This document shows positions 32,963 to 41,521 of a stretch of DNA of 64,000 bases, one piece after another. The position numbers were made by a program, and so were the translations under genes. The stretch is taken from assembly GCA_964592425.1 (NCBI GenBank), contig CAZQCG010000027.1, forward strand, positions 3,941-67,940, given 5' to 3'. The notes under the pieces were generated by a model, which was not told the origin of the DNA, made no database searches, and was given only the letters and a program-made list of their open reading frames with translations. Every line of letters starts with the position of its first letter. Position 1 is the stretch's first letter. Source of the stretch: Viridilinea sp964592425 (GTDB taxonomy: Bacteria; Chloroflexota; Chloroflexia; Chloroflexales; Chloroflexaceae).

Positions 32963-34285
32963 CTATGGTCGCTGGCGCTGCTGCAATTCAGCAATCAGGC
33001 TCTGCACCTCCAAGTAGGCCGGGCGCGGGCTCCAGTCGGGGTTGAGCAGGCCGAAGGAGGCTTGCTCATGCATAGTATCAAGGCCATTCTCAGCCTTGGT
33101 CACGGCAAAGTTCATGTTCCAGAGGAACATATTGGTCACATAGGGATACTGCTCAAAGGCACGGCGGATTGCCCCGGTGATATATTCGGCCTGCAGTTCA
33201 AATGAGACGAAGTTGCCGAACTCGAAGCCGGGCGTATTGTTGGGAGTGGCCCAACCGTACTCGGTGATCCAGACCGGCTTCTCCGCCATACCGTTCTCTT
33301 CCATCCAGCGGCGTACATTCTCGATGTGGCGGAAGTAGTGGGTCGGATCATCGTTCCAGCAGCGGTCGGGGGCGGGCTGGCAGCCCTCGATATAGCTTGG
33401 ATTATCAGGGTAGAGCGTATCAGGCGGGTTGGCCGCGCCACCGGGATGTACCGCCTGCACGTCGAAGTAGTTGCGCACCTCGCCGCCGTTGTAGGTGTAC
33501 ATGGCACGGTAGAACTCGGCGTCGGAGAGGGCGATTGAGGGGTTGGTGACCCCGCTCGAAGAGGATGCGGCTGCCAGCACCAATGCGTCGGGGTCGATCG
33601 CCTTGATGCGTGTATAGGCAAGCTTGAGCATCTCTACATAGCGCCCGACATCGGCGACGGTGATCGTCCCGCCCGTCTCGTGGGCCAGGTTAGGTTCGTT
33701 CCAGATCTCGTAGGCGTGGATCTGGCCCTTATAGCGCTCGGCCATGACGGCCATAAAATTGGCGAAGGTGTTGGGATCGTCGGGCAGGCCATTGGTCGCA
33801 TTGTAAGCAGTCGGTGAGCGTACCACGTTGACCAGCAGCTTACGCCCATAGGCGTTGGCGGTGGCCACAATCGGGTCGATCTCGTCCCAGGCCCAGATAC
33901 CATTAACGGGATCTTCAATATCGCGCCAGTAGATCTGCTGGCGCACCCAGCCGAAGCCAGCATTCTGGGTGAGTTGGAGCACCCGCTCGCGGTCGGTGTA
34001 GTAGAGGTGGGCCACGACACCAAGGTGCAGGTCATTCCTGGCTGCGGGTGTTTCGGCGGTTGAGGTAGGTGCCTCGGTGGTCGGGGCTGGCACTGCGGTG
34101 GTCGTAGCAGGTATTTCAGTCGTCGGTGCTGGTGCTTCGGTGGTCGGGGCGAGTGCTTCACTGGTTGGCGCGGGTGGGGCGGCGGTCGGCGGCTCGGCCG
34201 TCGGGGTACCGCCACAGGCAGCCAGCAGCATCGTCAAGGCCAGGATCAGCGTGAGCCCGTGCTGGCGGGAGGCCAGGCGTGACAT
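32963..34285 (-). CDS. Exported glycosidase-like lipoprotein (clan GH-A fold)
   Basis: A 440-residue lipoprotein: signal peptide and lipobox (MLLAAC), then a stalk of about 60 residues with repeated APTTEAPAPTTE units, then a TIM-barrel catalytic domain. The clan GH-A marks are the acid/base Glu in YEIWNEPNLA and the nucleophile Glu in VWITEYGWATPNNTPG. The context resembles GH39/GH5-like cellulase-fold proteins; the exact family and substrate are not determined. The catalytic domain is paralogous to that of the next gene on the same strand. Confidence 0.8.
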   Translation of the reverse strand: MSRLASRQHGLTLILALTMLLAACGGTPTAEPPTAAPPAPTSEALAPTTEAPAPTTEIPATTTAVPAPTTEAPTSTAETPAARNDLHLGVVAHLYYTDRERVLQLTQNAGFGWVRQQIYWRDIEDPVNGIWAWDEIDPIVATANAYGRKLLVNVVRSPTAYNATNGLPDDPNTFANFMAVMAERYKGQIHAYEIWNEPNLAHETGGTITVADVGRYVEMLKLAYTRIKAIDPDALVLAAASSSSGVTNPSIALSDAEFYRAMYTYNGGEVRNYFDVQAVHPGGAANPPDTLYPDNPSYIEGCQPAPDRCWNDDPTHYFRHIENVRRWMEENGMAEKPVWITEYGWATPNNTPGFEFGNFVSFELQAEYITGAIRRAFEQYPYVTNMFLWNMNFAVTKAENGLDTMHEQASFGLLNPDWSPRPAYLEVQSLIAELQQRQRP

Positions 34286-34420
34286 AAAAGGCTCCTTATG
34301 TTACGGGAGGATGCGCGGGAACCTGGTTCCCGCGCACACCCTTCAGATGCTCTAGAGTACCCGAAATCCGTGAGGGCTTAGCACCTCACGGATTCCAGCG
34401 TAATATAGCGCAGGCCAGGG

Positions 34421-36217
34421 TTAGCGTTTCGGGAAGGCCTGGATGGTATTGAAGGCCGGGCGGGGGGTCCAGTCGCCATTCAGCACACCGAAGGCAGCCT
34501 GTTCGTGCTGCTCGTTGCCGAAATAGCGCCAGGGGATGGCGAAGTTGAGGTTCCAGACGAACATGCCGCCCACCGAGGGAGCCCATTCGTAGCGCCCAAT
34601 CTCAAGGGCGCGCCCGATCCACTGGGCCTGAGTATCGAAGGAGATACTGTTGCCGTACTCGTAGCCGGGGGTATTGTTGGCGGTAGCCCAGCCGAACTCG
34701 GTGATCCAGATCTGGCGATCACCCATACCGTTGGCGGCGAGGATGGCGCGTGTATCTTCGATGCGTCGGAAGTAGAACTCGCTGCTGTTGCGCCAGTTCG
34801 GGCCGGGGCCGGGGCGATCGGGCCACTTGGTGTCGGGTGGGTTGTAGTGGCCGCCAGGGTGCAGGCCGATCGCGTCAACACTGCGGCGGAACTTCGGGTT
34901 GACGGCCATCTGGCGCACAAACTCGATGTCGCTGATCGCAATGTCGGCGCGGTTGGTGTCGGTGCTTGCCGGTGCGCCACTGACCACGATCGCCATGGGG
35001 TCACTGCCCTTGATCGCCTGGTAGGCTGCCTCAAGCAGATCGACATAGTAGTCGGCACTGGCGACGCGCCCGCCGGAGCCGCCAGCAGAAGCACAGTCGC
35101 CGCCATTCTCACAGGCGCGGTTCTGCTCATTCCAGATCTGGTAGGCATGTACGCGGCCGCGGTAGCGGGCCGCCATCTGGCCCATAAAGTTGGCAAAATC
35201 GCCAAAGTTTTCGCGGCGGGGCATGCCCGGACCACCGGCCCAGGTCGGTGAAGTCACGACACTTAGCAGCAGTTTGACATTCTTGCTGCTGGCATCGGCG
35301 ACAATGTTATCAAGCTCGGCCCAATAGATTGCCCCAGAGGCATCGTGCAGATCCATCCAGCGCACCTGCTGGCGGATCCAGGGCATCCCTGCGTTCTGTG
35401 CAAGGGTCAGCACGCGGTTGCGATCTTGCCATGCAGTGCCCTGGCCGTAGAGGTGGGCATTAAAGCCGTAGACGAACTGAGTCGGCATTGCATCGGCGGC
35501 ACCACGCGGGGCGAAGGCCCCATTGCCCTGGTGGAAGCGGTCACGGTACTCGTTGCCGAGTAGACCAAGCAGGATGCGGTACTGTGGGTTCGACTCGTTG
35601 GGATGCCACTCCATGCGCTGGCGCTCGAAGTACTGCACCCAGTAGGTTTGCCCATCCTGCGAGTTAACCTCCTGGAACTGCTCGCTGAGGGGGTAACCGA
35701 AGACACTGAGGCCACCATTGTTCAGCCAGAAGTCGCGGAAGGGGGCCGGGCCATTGCGCAGGGTATGGCTGGTCTCGGCGAACCAGGTTCCATCGCCGGG
35801 ATTGCCGACCGCCACAAAGGCCGGTTCGCCCCCACGCCCACGGGCCAGTTGCTGGCCCATCAGGCGCCCAAGCACGTAGAAGCGGTTGCCCTGCTGGCCG
35901 AAGTTCTCAGGGTGCTCTTCGAGCACAGCACGCTCGAAATACTGGACACGGTAGTATTCACCCGGATTGGTGAAACTCTCTTCGATAAAGGGCTGCGAGA
36001 TCGGGTAACCCAGCACAAAGAGCGCATTCGGTGTATTCTTCCAGGCCTCAAGGAACCAGTTGACAGCGGCATGGCCAGTCTCACCGAAGAAGCGCGCCTG
36101 GTAGGGCGGGAAGGTCTCGGCAACCTGAGGACTCTGGGCGCTACTTGGGCGCGGCAGGGCTACCAGCGAGGCCACGGTTGCGACCAGAACCAGGGCAACA
36201 ATGATCCGTCTGGTCAT
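34421..36217 (-). CDS. Exported two-module glycosidase-like protein
   Basis: A 598-residue secreted protein with signal peptide MTRRIIVALVLVATVASLVA. The N-terminal half has two copies of a module: VLGYPISQPFIEE/VQYFERAVLEEHPEN/VLGRLMG and VFGYPLSEQFQEV/VQYFERQRMEWHPNE/LLGLLGNEY. The C-terminal half is a GH-A type barrel with acid/base Glu in YQIWNEQNRA (Pro of the usual NEP is Gln here) and nucleophile Glu in IWITEFGWATANNTPG. It looks like a duplication partner of the 32963-34285 gene, with the Thr/Pro stalk exchanged for the GYPIS modules. The ATG at 36217 follows GAGGAG. Confidence 0.8.
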   Translation of the reverse strand: MTRRIIVALVLVATVASLVALPRPSSAQSPQVAETFPPYQARFFGETGHAAVNWFLEAWKNTPNALFVLGYPISQPFIEESFTNPGEYYRVQYFERAVLEEHPENFGQQGNRFYVLGRLMGQQLARGRGGEPAFVAVGNPGDGTWFAETSHTLRNGPAPFRDFWLNNGGLSVFGYPLSEQFQEVNSQDGQTYWVQYFERQRMEWHPNESNPQYRILLGLLGNEYRDRFHQGNGAFAPRGAADAMPTQFVYGFNAHLYGQGTAWQDRNRVLTLAQNAGMPWIRQQVRWMDLHDASGAIYWAELDNIVADASSKNVKLLLSVVTSPTWAGGPGMPRRENFGDFANFMGQMAARYRGRVHAYQIWNEQNRACENGGDCASAGGSGGRVASADYYVDLLEAAYQAIKGSDPMAIVVSGAPASTDTNRADIAISDIEFVRQMAVNPKFRRSVDAIGLHPGGHYNPPDTKWPDRPGPGPNWRNSSEFYFRRIEDTRAILAANGMGDRQIWITEFGWATANNTPGYEYGNSISFDTQAQWIGRALEIGRYEWAPSVGGMFVWNLNFAIPWRYFGNEQHEQAAFGVLNGDWTPRPAFNTIQAFPKR

Positions 36218-36579
36218 AGACTCTCTCCTCACACGGATACAAGGGATCAGTTGATCCAAGTCATGGGGGAACTTCTGCCATCGATTGTAGCAGAGTTGGC
36301 TGAAGTGACCCTGATGCGGCTCTGAGCCAGCGATTACCGGAAGATTACCGGGTCAATGGGCTTGCAATAGCCGCGTAGGTCAGCCAGGCAGGCGCTCAGA
36401 GGCGAGCCATAAGGGCATGGTCGGGTGTGCGGTGGAAGAGTGAGGGGTGCGCAGATAGTCAGGCGAGGTGGTTGGGTCGGGCGCAGGCGACACGCCAGAC
36501 GAGCGGCCCGGCCCGTCGATTATACGAGCGCCTGTAGCGGGCGTCAAATCTGGCCAGGGGGGGGCGAGGGCTCGTAATA
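36218..36579. other. Intergenic stretch without recognisable genes
   Basis: Between the start of the exported glycosidase-like gene and the tRNA-Gly terminator I see no coding signal. There is a small direct repeat GATTACCGG near 36333-36349 and a GC-rich segment, but no promoter that I can assign. Confidence 0.4.
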
Positions 36580-36612
36580 CAAAAACGCGGAACCTCTAAT
36601 AAGGTTCCGCGT
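36580..36612 (-). terminator. Intrinsic terminator of tRNA-Gly
   Basis: On the reverse strand ACGCGGAACCT pairs with AGGTTCCGCGT around a 6-base loop and is followed by TTTT. It lies 7 bases beyond the tRNA 3' end. Confidence 0.85.
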
Positions 36613-36619
36613 CTTGCTG

Positions 36620-36695
36620 TGGAGCGGGAGACGAGACTCGAACTCGCGACAGCCTGCTTGGGAAGCAGGTACTCTACCAACTGAGTTACTCCCGC
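36620..36695 (-). tRNA. tRNA-Gly (anticodon CCC)
   Basis: The 76-nt cloverleaf starts GCGGGAG and ends CTCCCGC-T-CCA, with the CCA encoded. The anticodon stem CCTGC/GCAGG encloses the loop TTCCCAA, giving anticodon CCC for GGG codons. The T arm GCGAG-TTCGAGT-CTCGT is standard. Confidence 0.95.
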
Positions 36696-36816
36696 CTGAT
36701 GGCTGATTTTCGTGACTGTGATTATAACATCGGGCGGGGCTGGCTGTCAATCCGCAAACTTGTCGGTTTCTATGGCGTTGGGATGCGCTGTATGGCTCTC
36801 TTCCCCTTGCCCCTCT

Positions 36817-36935
36817 CCGCTGCGCGGAAGAGGGGCGACCAGGCGGATGCCCGTAGGGGGTTCCTGGGAGTGCGGGCGTCTCGCTCGCTCAGGCCGGATG
36901 CGGGCGAGACGCTCGCGCTCCCGCAGAGCGCAACC
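36817..36935. repeat. Cluster of GC-rich inverted repeats
   Basis: A run of inverted sequences: CCTCTCCGCTGCGCGGAAGAGG, then GGGAGTGCGGGCGTCTCGC facing GCGAGACGCTCGCGCTCCC. The CTGGGAG-GCGGGCGTCTCGC part recurs near 22491. No gene fits. Together with the next palindrome this marks a repeat-accumulating gap of about 450 bp. Confidence 0.55.
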
Positions 36936-36999
36936 CCCAATGTATTTGCGCTGCCCGGTACTTGTACTCCGTCCGAGTAATGCTGATGGGTTGGCGGCG

Positions 37000-37036
37000 T
37001 TGGGGCGCAGCAGCGGCTAGCGCTGCTGCGCCCCAA
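37000..37036. repeat. GCAGCAGCG palindrome family, copy 3
   Basis: The 16-base arms 37000-37015 and 37021-37036 are exact complements around GCTAG. The 20 bases to the left (ATGCTGATGGGTTGGCGGCG) match those at 10099-10120 with about one difference. Downstream, a separate inverted repeat CTAGTGGGTCACTTG / CAAGTGACCCACTAG (near 37063 and 37160) reaches into the nrdJ stop codon. Confidence 0.75.
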
Positions 37037-37171
37037 CCCTTCAAGCATGCTCGGACAGGGTACTAGTGGGTCACTTGCTGTGCTCGGTGCCATCGCGGGG
37101 AGCGAGAGGGGTGCAGCCCCTCTCAAGCAAAACCTCCTCACCTTATGGCAAGGGTCACAACAAGTGACCCA

Positions 37172-40100
37172 CTAGCACTCGGTGTAGGCGCAGGTGTGGC
37201 ACTTGCGGCAGCCCTCTTCGTACATCAGGGTGGCGTTCTGGCATTCGGGGCAGATCTCGCCGGTGACAACGACCTCGGTCTGGGTATGGAGCGCACTGAG
37301 GGTGTTGTAGGCTTGCTGATGCTCAGCGTGGTTGCTCCCATTGCCGTTGCTGGCTGTCCCGCTCTGGGGCTGGCGCTGACGATGGACGTAGTGATCCTGT
37401 AGCAGCTTGCCGATCGCGTCGGGCACCGAGCGCACCCGGTCGGGGCCGAAGCCAGCACTACGCGCCCCGCCGATGCCGCGCAGTTGCTCGGCCAGTAGCC
37501 GTACCGGCACACCGCAGCGTAGCGCCAGCGATAACAGGCGCCCAATCGCCTCGGTGAAGGCCATCACGTCGCTGCCCGCTCGCCCGATGATCGCAAAGAC
37601 CTCGAAGGGCTGGCCCTCGTGCTCGGTGACAAAGAGCCGAAGTTTGCCCAGGGGCGTCAGTACCGGGTAGGAGTGGCTCGGTAGCCCGTCGGCGGGGATA
37701 CTGCGCGGGCTCAGGTTGTATGGCTCGTCATGGTGCTCGCTCTGCGGCGCAACGCTGTGGGCTGGTGCAGGCACCTGCTTGGCCGGGTCGGCGGTCGAGC
37801 CGGTGGAGAGTACCTGGTTCGCCCGCGAGCCGTCACGATACACGGTGATACCTTTGCAGCCCAGGTCGTAGGCGAGGTCGTAGGCTTCACGCACCTGCTC
37901 GGCGCTGGCCTCGTGGGCGAAGTTGATCGTATTGTGCGAGATCATGCCGTTGACGACATACTCGTGGGCATGCTCAACCTCGATGTCGTAGAGATCAACC
38001 AGCCCGGCCTCCTCAAGGGCAGTCACCCGCAGAGCCAGGGTATCAGTCGGCCAGCCCAGCCGCTCGGCGCTGCTGCGCACACACCAGCGCTGCCCGGCGT
38101 GGCGCAACGTCTCGAGCAGGGCTGCGTCGGGGTGCCCTGCGCTCAGTTGGCTCTGGGCGCGGTCGCCGATGAAGACCAGTTCGTCGATCCGGGCGGGCTG
38201 CGCAGCATTTTTATGGTGCTCGGGGCAGCGGAGGTGGGCCTGCAGCTCGTTGGCCAGGGTGACAGTGAAGTGCTGCCCTCCGTCTGTCGTCTGGCGGCGG
38301 CTCTGCTGCACGCTGGGCAGGCCGAAGCTGCGGCAGAGCTCGGCGATGCTGTAGGCCAGTTGCTCTGCCGGGCCATCGTAGAGGTGCAGCATACCGCTGT
38401 GACGATCGAGGTGGCCCGCCAGGCTCAGGCCAGCGAGGAAGTTCTGCTTCTCGTCGGCAGCGCCGACGAGAATCTGATCGGGCACCCGGCGCTGTGTAGC
38501 CTCAGCACCGATCAACACTTCGATCAAGCGGGCCAGGGCGGGTGAACTGAGCGTAAGCATGGGTATGTTGGCCTGGCCAGCTTCGACCAGTTCGGGCATG
38601 CAGCCAAAGAGCTGGCTCGCCAGTTCGTTGAAGCTCTGCCCAATCTCTTCAGCGGCGCAGCGCAGACCAACTATACCGGTTGAGGCATTGATCACCCCGC
38701 TGGCCAGCAGCATGCCCAGCAAGCGGGCGAAGGCGGGGCTCATCTGACCAGGCATAGTTATGGGGTCGCGGCCCGTGGCTACCTGCTGCGGCAGGGCGGC
38801 CTCGCCGGGGCCGTGGCTGGCGACCAGCCGGCCCAGTACAACTTCGCCAAGGCGCAGGTCGGCCATCAGCCGCCAGCCATCGGCGGTCAGCACCCGATGT
38901 GAGTCGCGGGCACCAGTGAGGGTGGCCCCATTCTCCAGGGTAATCTTTACCGCGGGCTTGTAGCCAGCTCGGTAGTGCTGGGTGATACGGTGGCCCTGCG
39001 CAGTGCGCAGCGTCCCATCCAGCGCGGTGAAGCTATCTTCCTGCAAGGTCGTGGCGAACTGCTCAACCCGTAACAGTCCCTGTGCGGTAGGGATGAGCGT
39101 GCCAGCGGCAAGGCACTTTGAGATGGCGCTGTCGGTGTACTCCTGGAAGGCGGCCTGCATCCGTACATGCCACTCCGGGGTGATGTCGTGGGCGGTAGCC
39201 CAGACCCGCTGGACAGCGGCGGGTACCTCGCGATGATGGATGTGCCCCGTGTCGGCGATGCGCTCCATCAGTGCTTCGCTGTACCAGCCCTCGCGGCGCG
39301 CCTGGGCCACAAACTCCTGATTGATGTCGAGCATGCGACTGTCGGCCTGGTGGCGCCAGAAGGCAATCGCAAAGAGTGGCTCGATCCCCGACGAGCACCC
39401 GGCGATAATGCTGATCGTCCCGGTCGGGGCCACCGTGGTCACATTGCAGTTGCGCAGGCGGCGCTCGGGCCGCACACGCTGGCCATCGGGGCGCCGCGCA
39501 CAGCTGATCGCAGGCCCCCAGATGCTCTGCTCCCAGCCGGGGAAGACGCCGCGCTCATCGGCAAGCTGCGCGGAGGCGAGTTTGGCCTCTTCGTCGATGA
39601 ACTGCATAACCCGGCGGCCCAGATCAATCGCTTCGTAGGAGCTGTAGGGGATGCCGAGTTGCACAAGCATATCGGCCCAGCCCATCACTCCCAGGCCGAT
39701 GCGGCGGATCTTCTGGCTCAACTCGGCGATCTGGGGCAGCGGGTAGTGGTTGGCGTCGATCACATTATCAAGGAAGCGTGTACTCGCATGCACCACCTCG
39801 CGCAGGGCTGGCCAGTCCACCTGCCGCTCGTCAGTCACAAAGCAGCCCAGGTTGATCGAGCCGAGATTGCAGACGTCGTAGGCCAGGAGCGGCTGCTCAC
39901 CACAGGGGTTGGTCGCCTCATACGCGCCCAGCGCGGGCACCGGATTATACTCGTTCGCACGGTCGATAAAGAAGAGCCCCGGCTCGCCGGTGGCATGGGC
40001 ACACTGCACAATCAGGTCGAAGACCATGCGGGCTTTGATGCGCATGGGCTGGCCGGGAGCGACGAGCAGATCGCCGGTGACCGGGTGCTTCAGGCCCTCG

Positions 40101-40297
40101 CGTGAAGCAATTTGAACCTGGCCACTACGCGGATTGATCAGGTCGAACTCGGCATCCTGGCGCACCGCCTGCATAAAGGTGTCGGTAATCGCCACCGAGA
40201 TATTAAAGTTGGTGACTTTCGAGAGATCCTGTTTGATATGGATGAAGTCAAAGATATCCGGGTGATCACAGCGCAAAATGCCCATGTTGGCGCCACG
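37172..40297 (-). CDS. nrdJ: Class II ribonucleotide reductase, exon 2 (contains an intein)
   Basis: The downstream part of an adenosylcobalamin-dependent reductase converting ribonucleotides to deoxyribonucleotides. It begins RGANMGILRCDHPDIFDF and includes the active-site ATNPCGEQPLL (Cys and Glu), CNLGSINLG, RRIGLGVMGWADML and VAPTGTISIIAGCSSGIEPL. It ends with a zinc-ribbon-like tail ICPECQNATLMYEEGCRKCHTC, typical of the TIGR02504-type NrdJ. A 395-residue intein interrupts it between SAISK and TINFAHEA. Joined to exon 1 (41522-42037) it gives a 1213-residue precursor; removal of the intein leaves about 818 residues. The bases before 40297 are intron, so an ATG at 40333 is not the real start. 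Confidence 0.93.
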   Translation of the reverse strand, partial: RGANMGILRCDHPDIFDFIHIKQDLSKVTNFNISVAITDTFMQAVRQDAEFDLINPRSGQVQIASREGLKHPVTGDLLVAPGQPMRIKARMVFDLIVQCAHATGEPGLFFIDRANEYNPVPALGAYEATNPCGEQPLLAYDVCNLGSINLGCFVTDERQVDWPALREVVHASTRFLDNVIDANHYPLPQIAELSQKIRRIGLGVMGWADMLVQLGIPYSSYEAIDLGRRVMQFIDEEAKLASAQLADERGVFPGWEQSIWGPAISCARRPDGQRVRPERRLRNCNVTTVAPTGTISIIAGCSSGIEPLFAIAFWRHQADSRMLDINQEFVAQARREGWYSEALMERIADTGHIHHREVPAAVQRVWATAHDITPEWHVRMQAAFQEYTDSAISKCLAAGTLIPTAQGLLRVEQFATTLQEDSFTALDGTLRTAQGHRITQHYRAGYKPAVKITLENGATLTGARDSHRVLTADGWRLMADLRLGEVVLGRLVASHGPGEAALPQQVATGRDPITMPGQMSPAFARLLGMLLASGVINASTGIVGLRCAAEEIGQSFNELASQLFGCMPELVEAGQANIPMLTLSSPALARLIEVLIGAEATQRRVPDQILVGAADEKQNFLAGLSLAGHLDRHSGMLHLYDGPAEQLAYSIAELCRSFGLPSVQQSRRQTTDGGQHFTVTLANELQAHLRCPEHHKNAAQPARIDELVFIGDRAQSQLSAGHPDAALLETLRHAGQRWCVRSSAERLGWPTDTLALRVTALEEAGLVDLYDIEVEHAHEYVVNGMISHNTINFAHEASAEQVREAYDLAYDLGCKGITVYRDGSRANQVLSTGSTADPAKQVPAPAHSVAPQSEHHDEPYNLSPRSIPADGLPSHSYPVLTPLGKLRLFVTEHEGQPFEVFAIIGRAGSDVMAFTEAIGRLLSLALRCGVPVRLLAEQLRGIGGARSAGFGPDRVRSVPDAIGKLLQDHYVHRQRQPQSGTASNGNGSNHAEHQQAYNTLSALHTQTEVVVTGEICPECQNATLMYEEGCRKCHTCAYTEC
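37931..39115 (-). mobile_element. Intein in NrdJ with decayed LAGLIDADG endonuclease
   Basis: A 395-residue in-frame insertion starting at Cys (CLAAGTLIPTAQGLL, block A) and ending LYDIEVEHAHEYVVNGMISHN (blocks F and G; the final residue Asn is followed by extein Thr). Block B is recognisable as GARDSHRVLT with the His, though the usual Thr three residues before is Arg. Two endonuclease motifs remain as LLGMLLASG (intein residues 132-140) and FLAGLSLAG (226-234), but the catalytic Asp of each is lost. Splicing is therefore expected to be needed for a working reductase, while homing activity is probably dead. The insertion separates ISK from TIN of the conserved reductase motif. Confidence 0.92.
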
Positions 40298-41521
40298 CTG
40301 GCTTGTTACTCCGCTTACGCAGGGCCAGGTCATTTCTGCCTGGCTCTCGCCCTTTCGGTGCGAGGTCGGACTTTATCATCAGAGCTGGTCGAATATATCC
40401 TTTTTCCGCTGCAACCATAGAGAACCGTACCTATACATCTCGGCACCGATTTGCCGAATAGTGCTCTGATCCGAGAGTTCGATGACTGATGTTCCTGGCT
40501 TCTTCTGGATGCACTTTGCGTTGAGTGCAAACTCTCGGTTGAGTAAAAAATGGCGCAGGCCCTGAGTAAATGGTTCGCCACAGGTGATTGACCACTTGGC
40601 ACGCTGATATGGCCCGTAGAGCACTCCCTTAACGATCCCAGAACGCTCATACACCCGAATAGAACCATCTGCGTCAAAGACTCCACGGATAAAACTCCAG
40701 GTAAGACAGTCTGTGGGAAATTCCAGAAAAGGCTCCTTACCGGATTTCTTACCCAGTGGTATGCCGATTTCTACGAGATCTTCCACCAGTCGTACACTAT
40801 CGACGCGCAATACTGCTTTAGGTCTTTCAAAGAGCGTTCTGGCGGGAATACATCGTCTTACTAACGAAACATCCCCTATACTATATGCGATCTTCTCTAG
40901 AAGCTCGCCATCATCATCTGCTAGTCCAATCTGTAACCGCTTGGAGCTACCACGATCCACCAGTGTTCCATCGCCCAAGATGAAGCCGACAATATATGCT
41001 TTGTCAGCGTCATCAATACGTTCGAAGAATTGCTCGTCAATAATGTGTGTTCGCGATTTAGCTGCGCCAGCTTGACCCGGTGATCGCCGTTCCAGACCAT
41101 ACATCTCCATGTACTCCCAGATAACATTACGGCTAACTCCAAGTTGCTGGGCAATCGCTACCGTGGAAAAACCCTGTGTATAGTACAGGTTCTCTAACAG
41201 CTGCTTGGTAATGTGCGGATAACGTCGAATAGCCCTGTCTCGCGCCGCCCGACGCGATTGCTCGTCGTCGAGCCCTACTGGCTTGTCCATATTGCCCTCC
41301 ATGTGCATATCCGTAATCGGATTATAGTACGTTTGGGCTTTTTGTACAAGCGTTCGGTAGTCTCTGAACCCGCCTCTCAGTCGCCCGAGAGGCTCGGCTG
41401 CTGATTACCCAATCTCTCTACTTTTCAAGCCTTCACGACTGCCGTCGCCGACTACGTTGTGGCAAGAGAGCTCTCAGGGTGTCCCAGCAATTCGCGAGAT
41501 TTTAGACCCGCCGTTTTAGAA
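40298..41521 (-). ncRNA. Group I intron interrupting nrdJ
   Basis: A 1224-nt insertion between the codons for GGTR and RGANMG. On the reverse strand the core elements appear in order: P AATTGCTGGGA (41482-41492), Q AATCAGCAGCCGAGCC (41391-41406), R GTTCAGAGACTACC (41356-41369) and S TGATAAAGTCCGACC (40364-40378). P4 pairs TGCTG with CAGCA; P7 pairs GACT with AGTC. Exon end GACCCGU pairs with intron GCGGGUC with the final U facing G, the canonical P1 wobble at the 5' splice site; the last intron base is G. An in-frame TAA two codons into the intron would truncate an unspliced product. The endonuclease gene lies between R and S (P8 loop). Confidence 0.92.
40379..41290 (-). CDS. LAGLIDADG homing endonuclease in the nrdJ intron
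   Basis: A 303-residue protein with both dodecapeptide motifs intact: YIVGFILGDG (residues 99-108) and FIRGVFDADG (200-209), each keeping its acidic residue, so it should cut DNA. The N-terminal part has a helix-turn-helix-like stretch, GFSTVAIAQQLGVSRNVIWEY (about 40-60). Such enzymes cleave intronless alleles to spread the intron, and some act as maturases. The ATG at 41290 is chosen because GGAGG is 5 bases upstream. Base composition is visibly more AT-rich than the flanking exons, a sign of transfer. It is wholly inside the intron. Confidence 0.92.
   Translation of the reverse strand: MDKPVGLDDEQSRRAARDRAIRRYPHITKQLLENLYYTQGFSTVAIAQQLGVSRNVIWEYMEMYGLERRSPGQAGAAKSRTHIIDEQFFERIDDADKAYIVGFILGDGTLVDRGSSKRLQIGLADDDGELLEKIAYSIGDVSLVRRCIPARTLFERPKAVLRVDSVRLVEDLVEIGIPLGKKSGKEPFLEFPTDCLTWSFIRGVFDADGSIRVYERSGIVKGVLYGPYQRAKWSITCGEPFTQGLRHFLLNREFALNAKCIQKKPGTSVIELSDQSTIRQIGAEMYRYGSLWLQRKKDIFDQL

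Noticed and set aside
37063..37174. Inverted repeat CTAGTGGGTCACTTG...CAAGTGACCCACTAG as an nrdJ terminator
   Set aside because: The arms are about 80 bases apart with no T-run. It is more likely repeat debris, though it overlaps the stop codon.
40298..41521. nrdJ split explained as a sequencing frameshift or as two separate genes
   Set aside because: The exons join exactly in a conserved motif, and the 1224-nt insert has group I core elements, P1 with the U-G pair and a terminal G.
40298..41521. Group II intron
   Set aside because: There is no GUGYG start, no domain V-like hairpin near the 3' end and no reverse transcriptase gene. The P/Q/R/S elements of group I are present.
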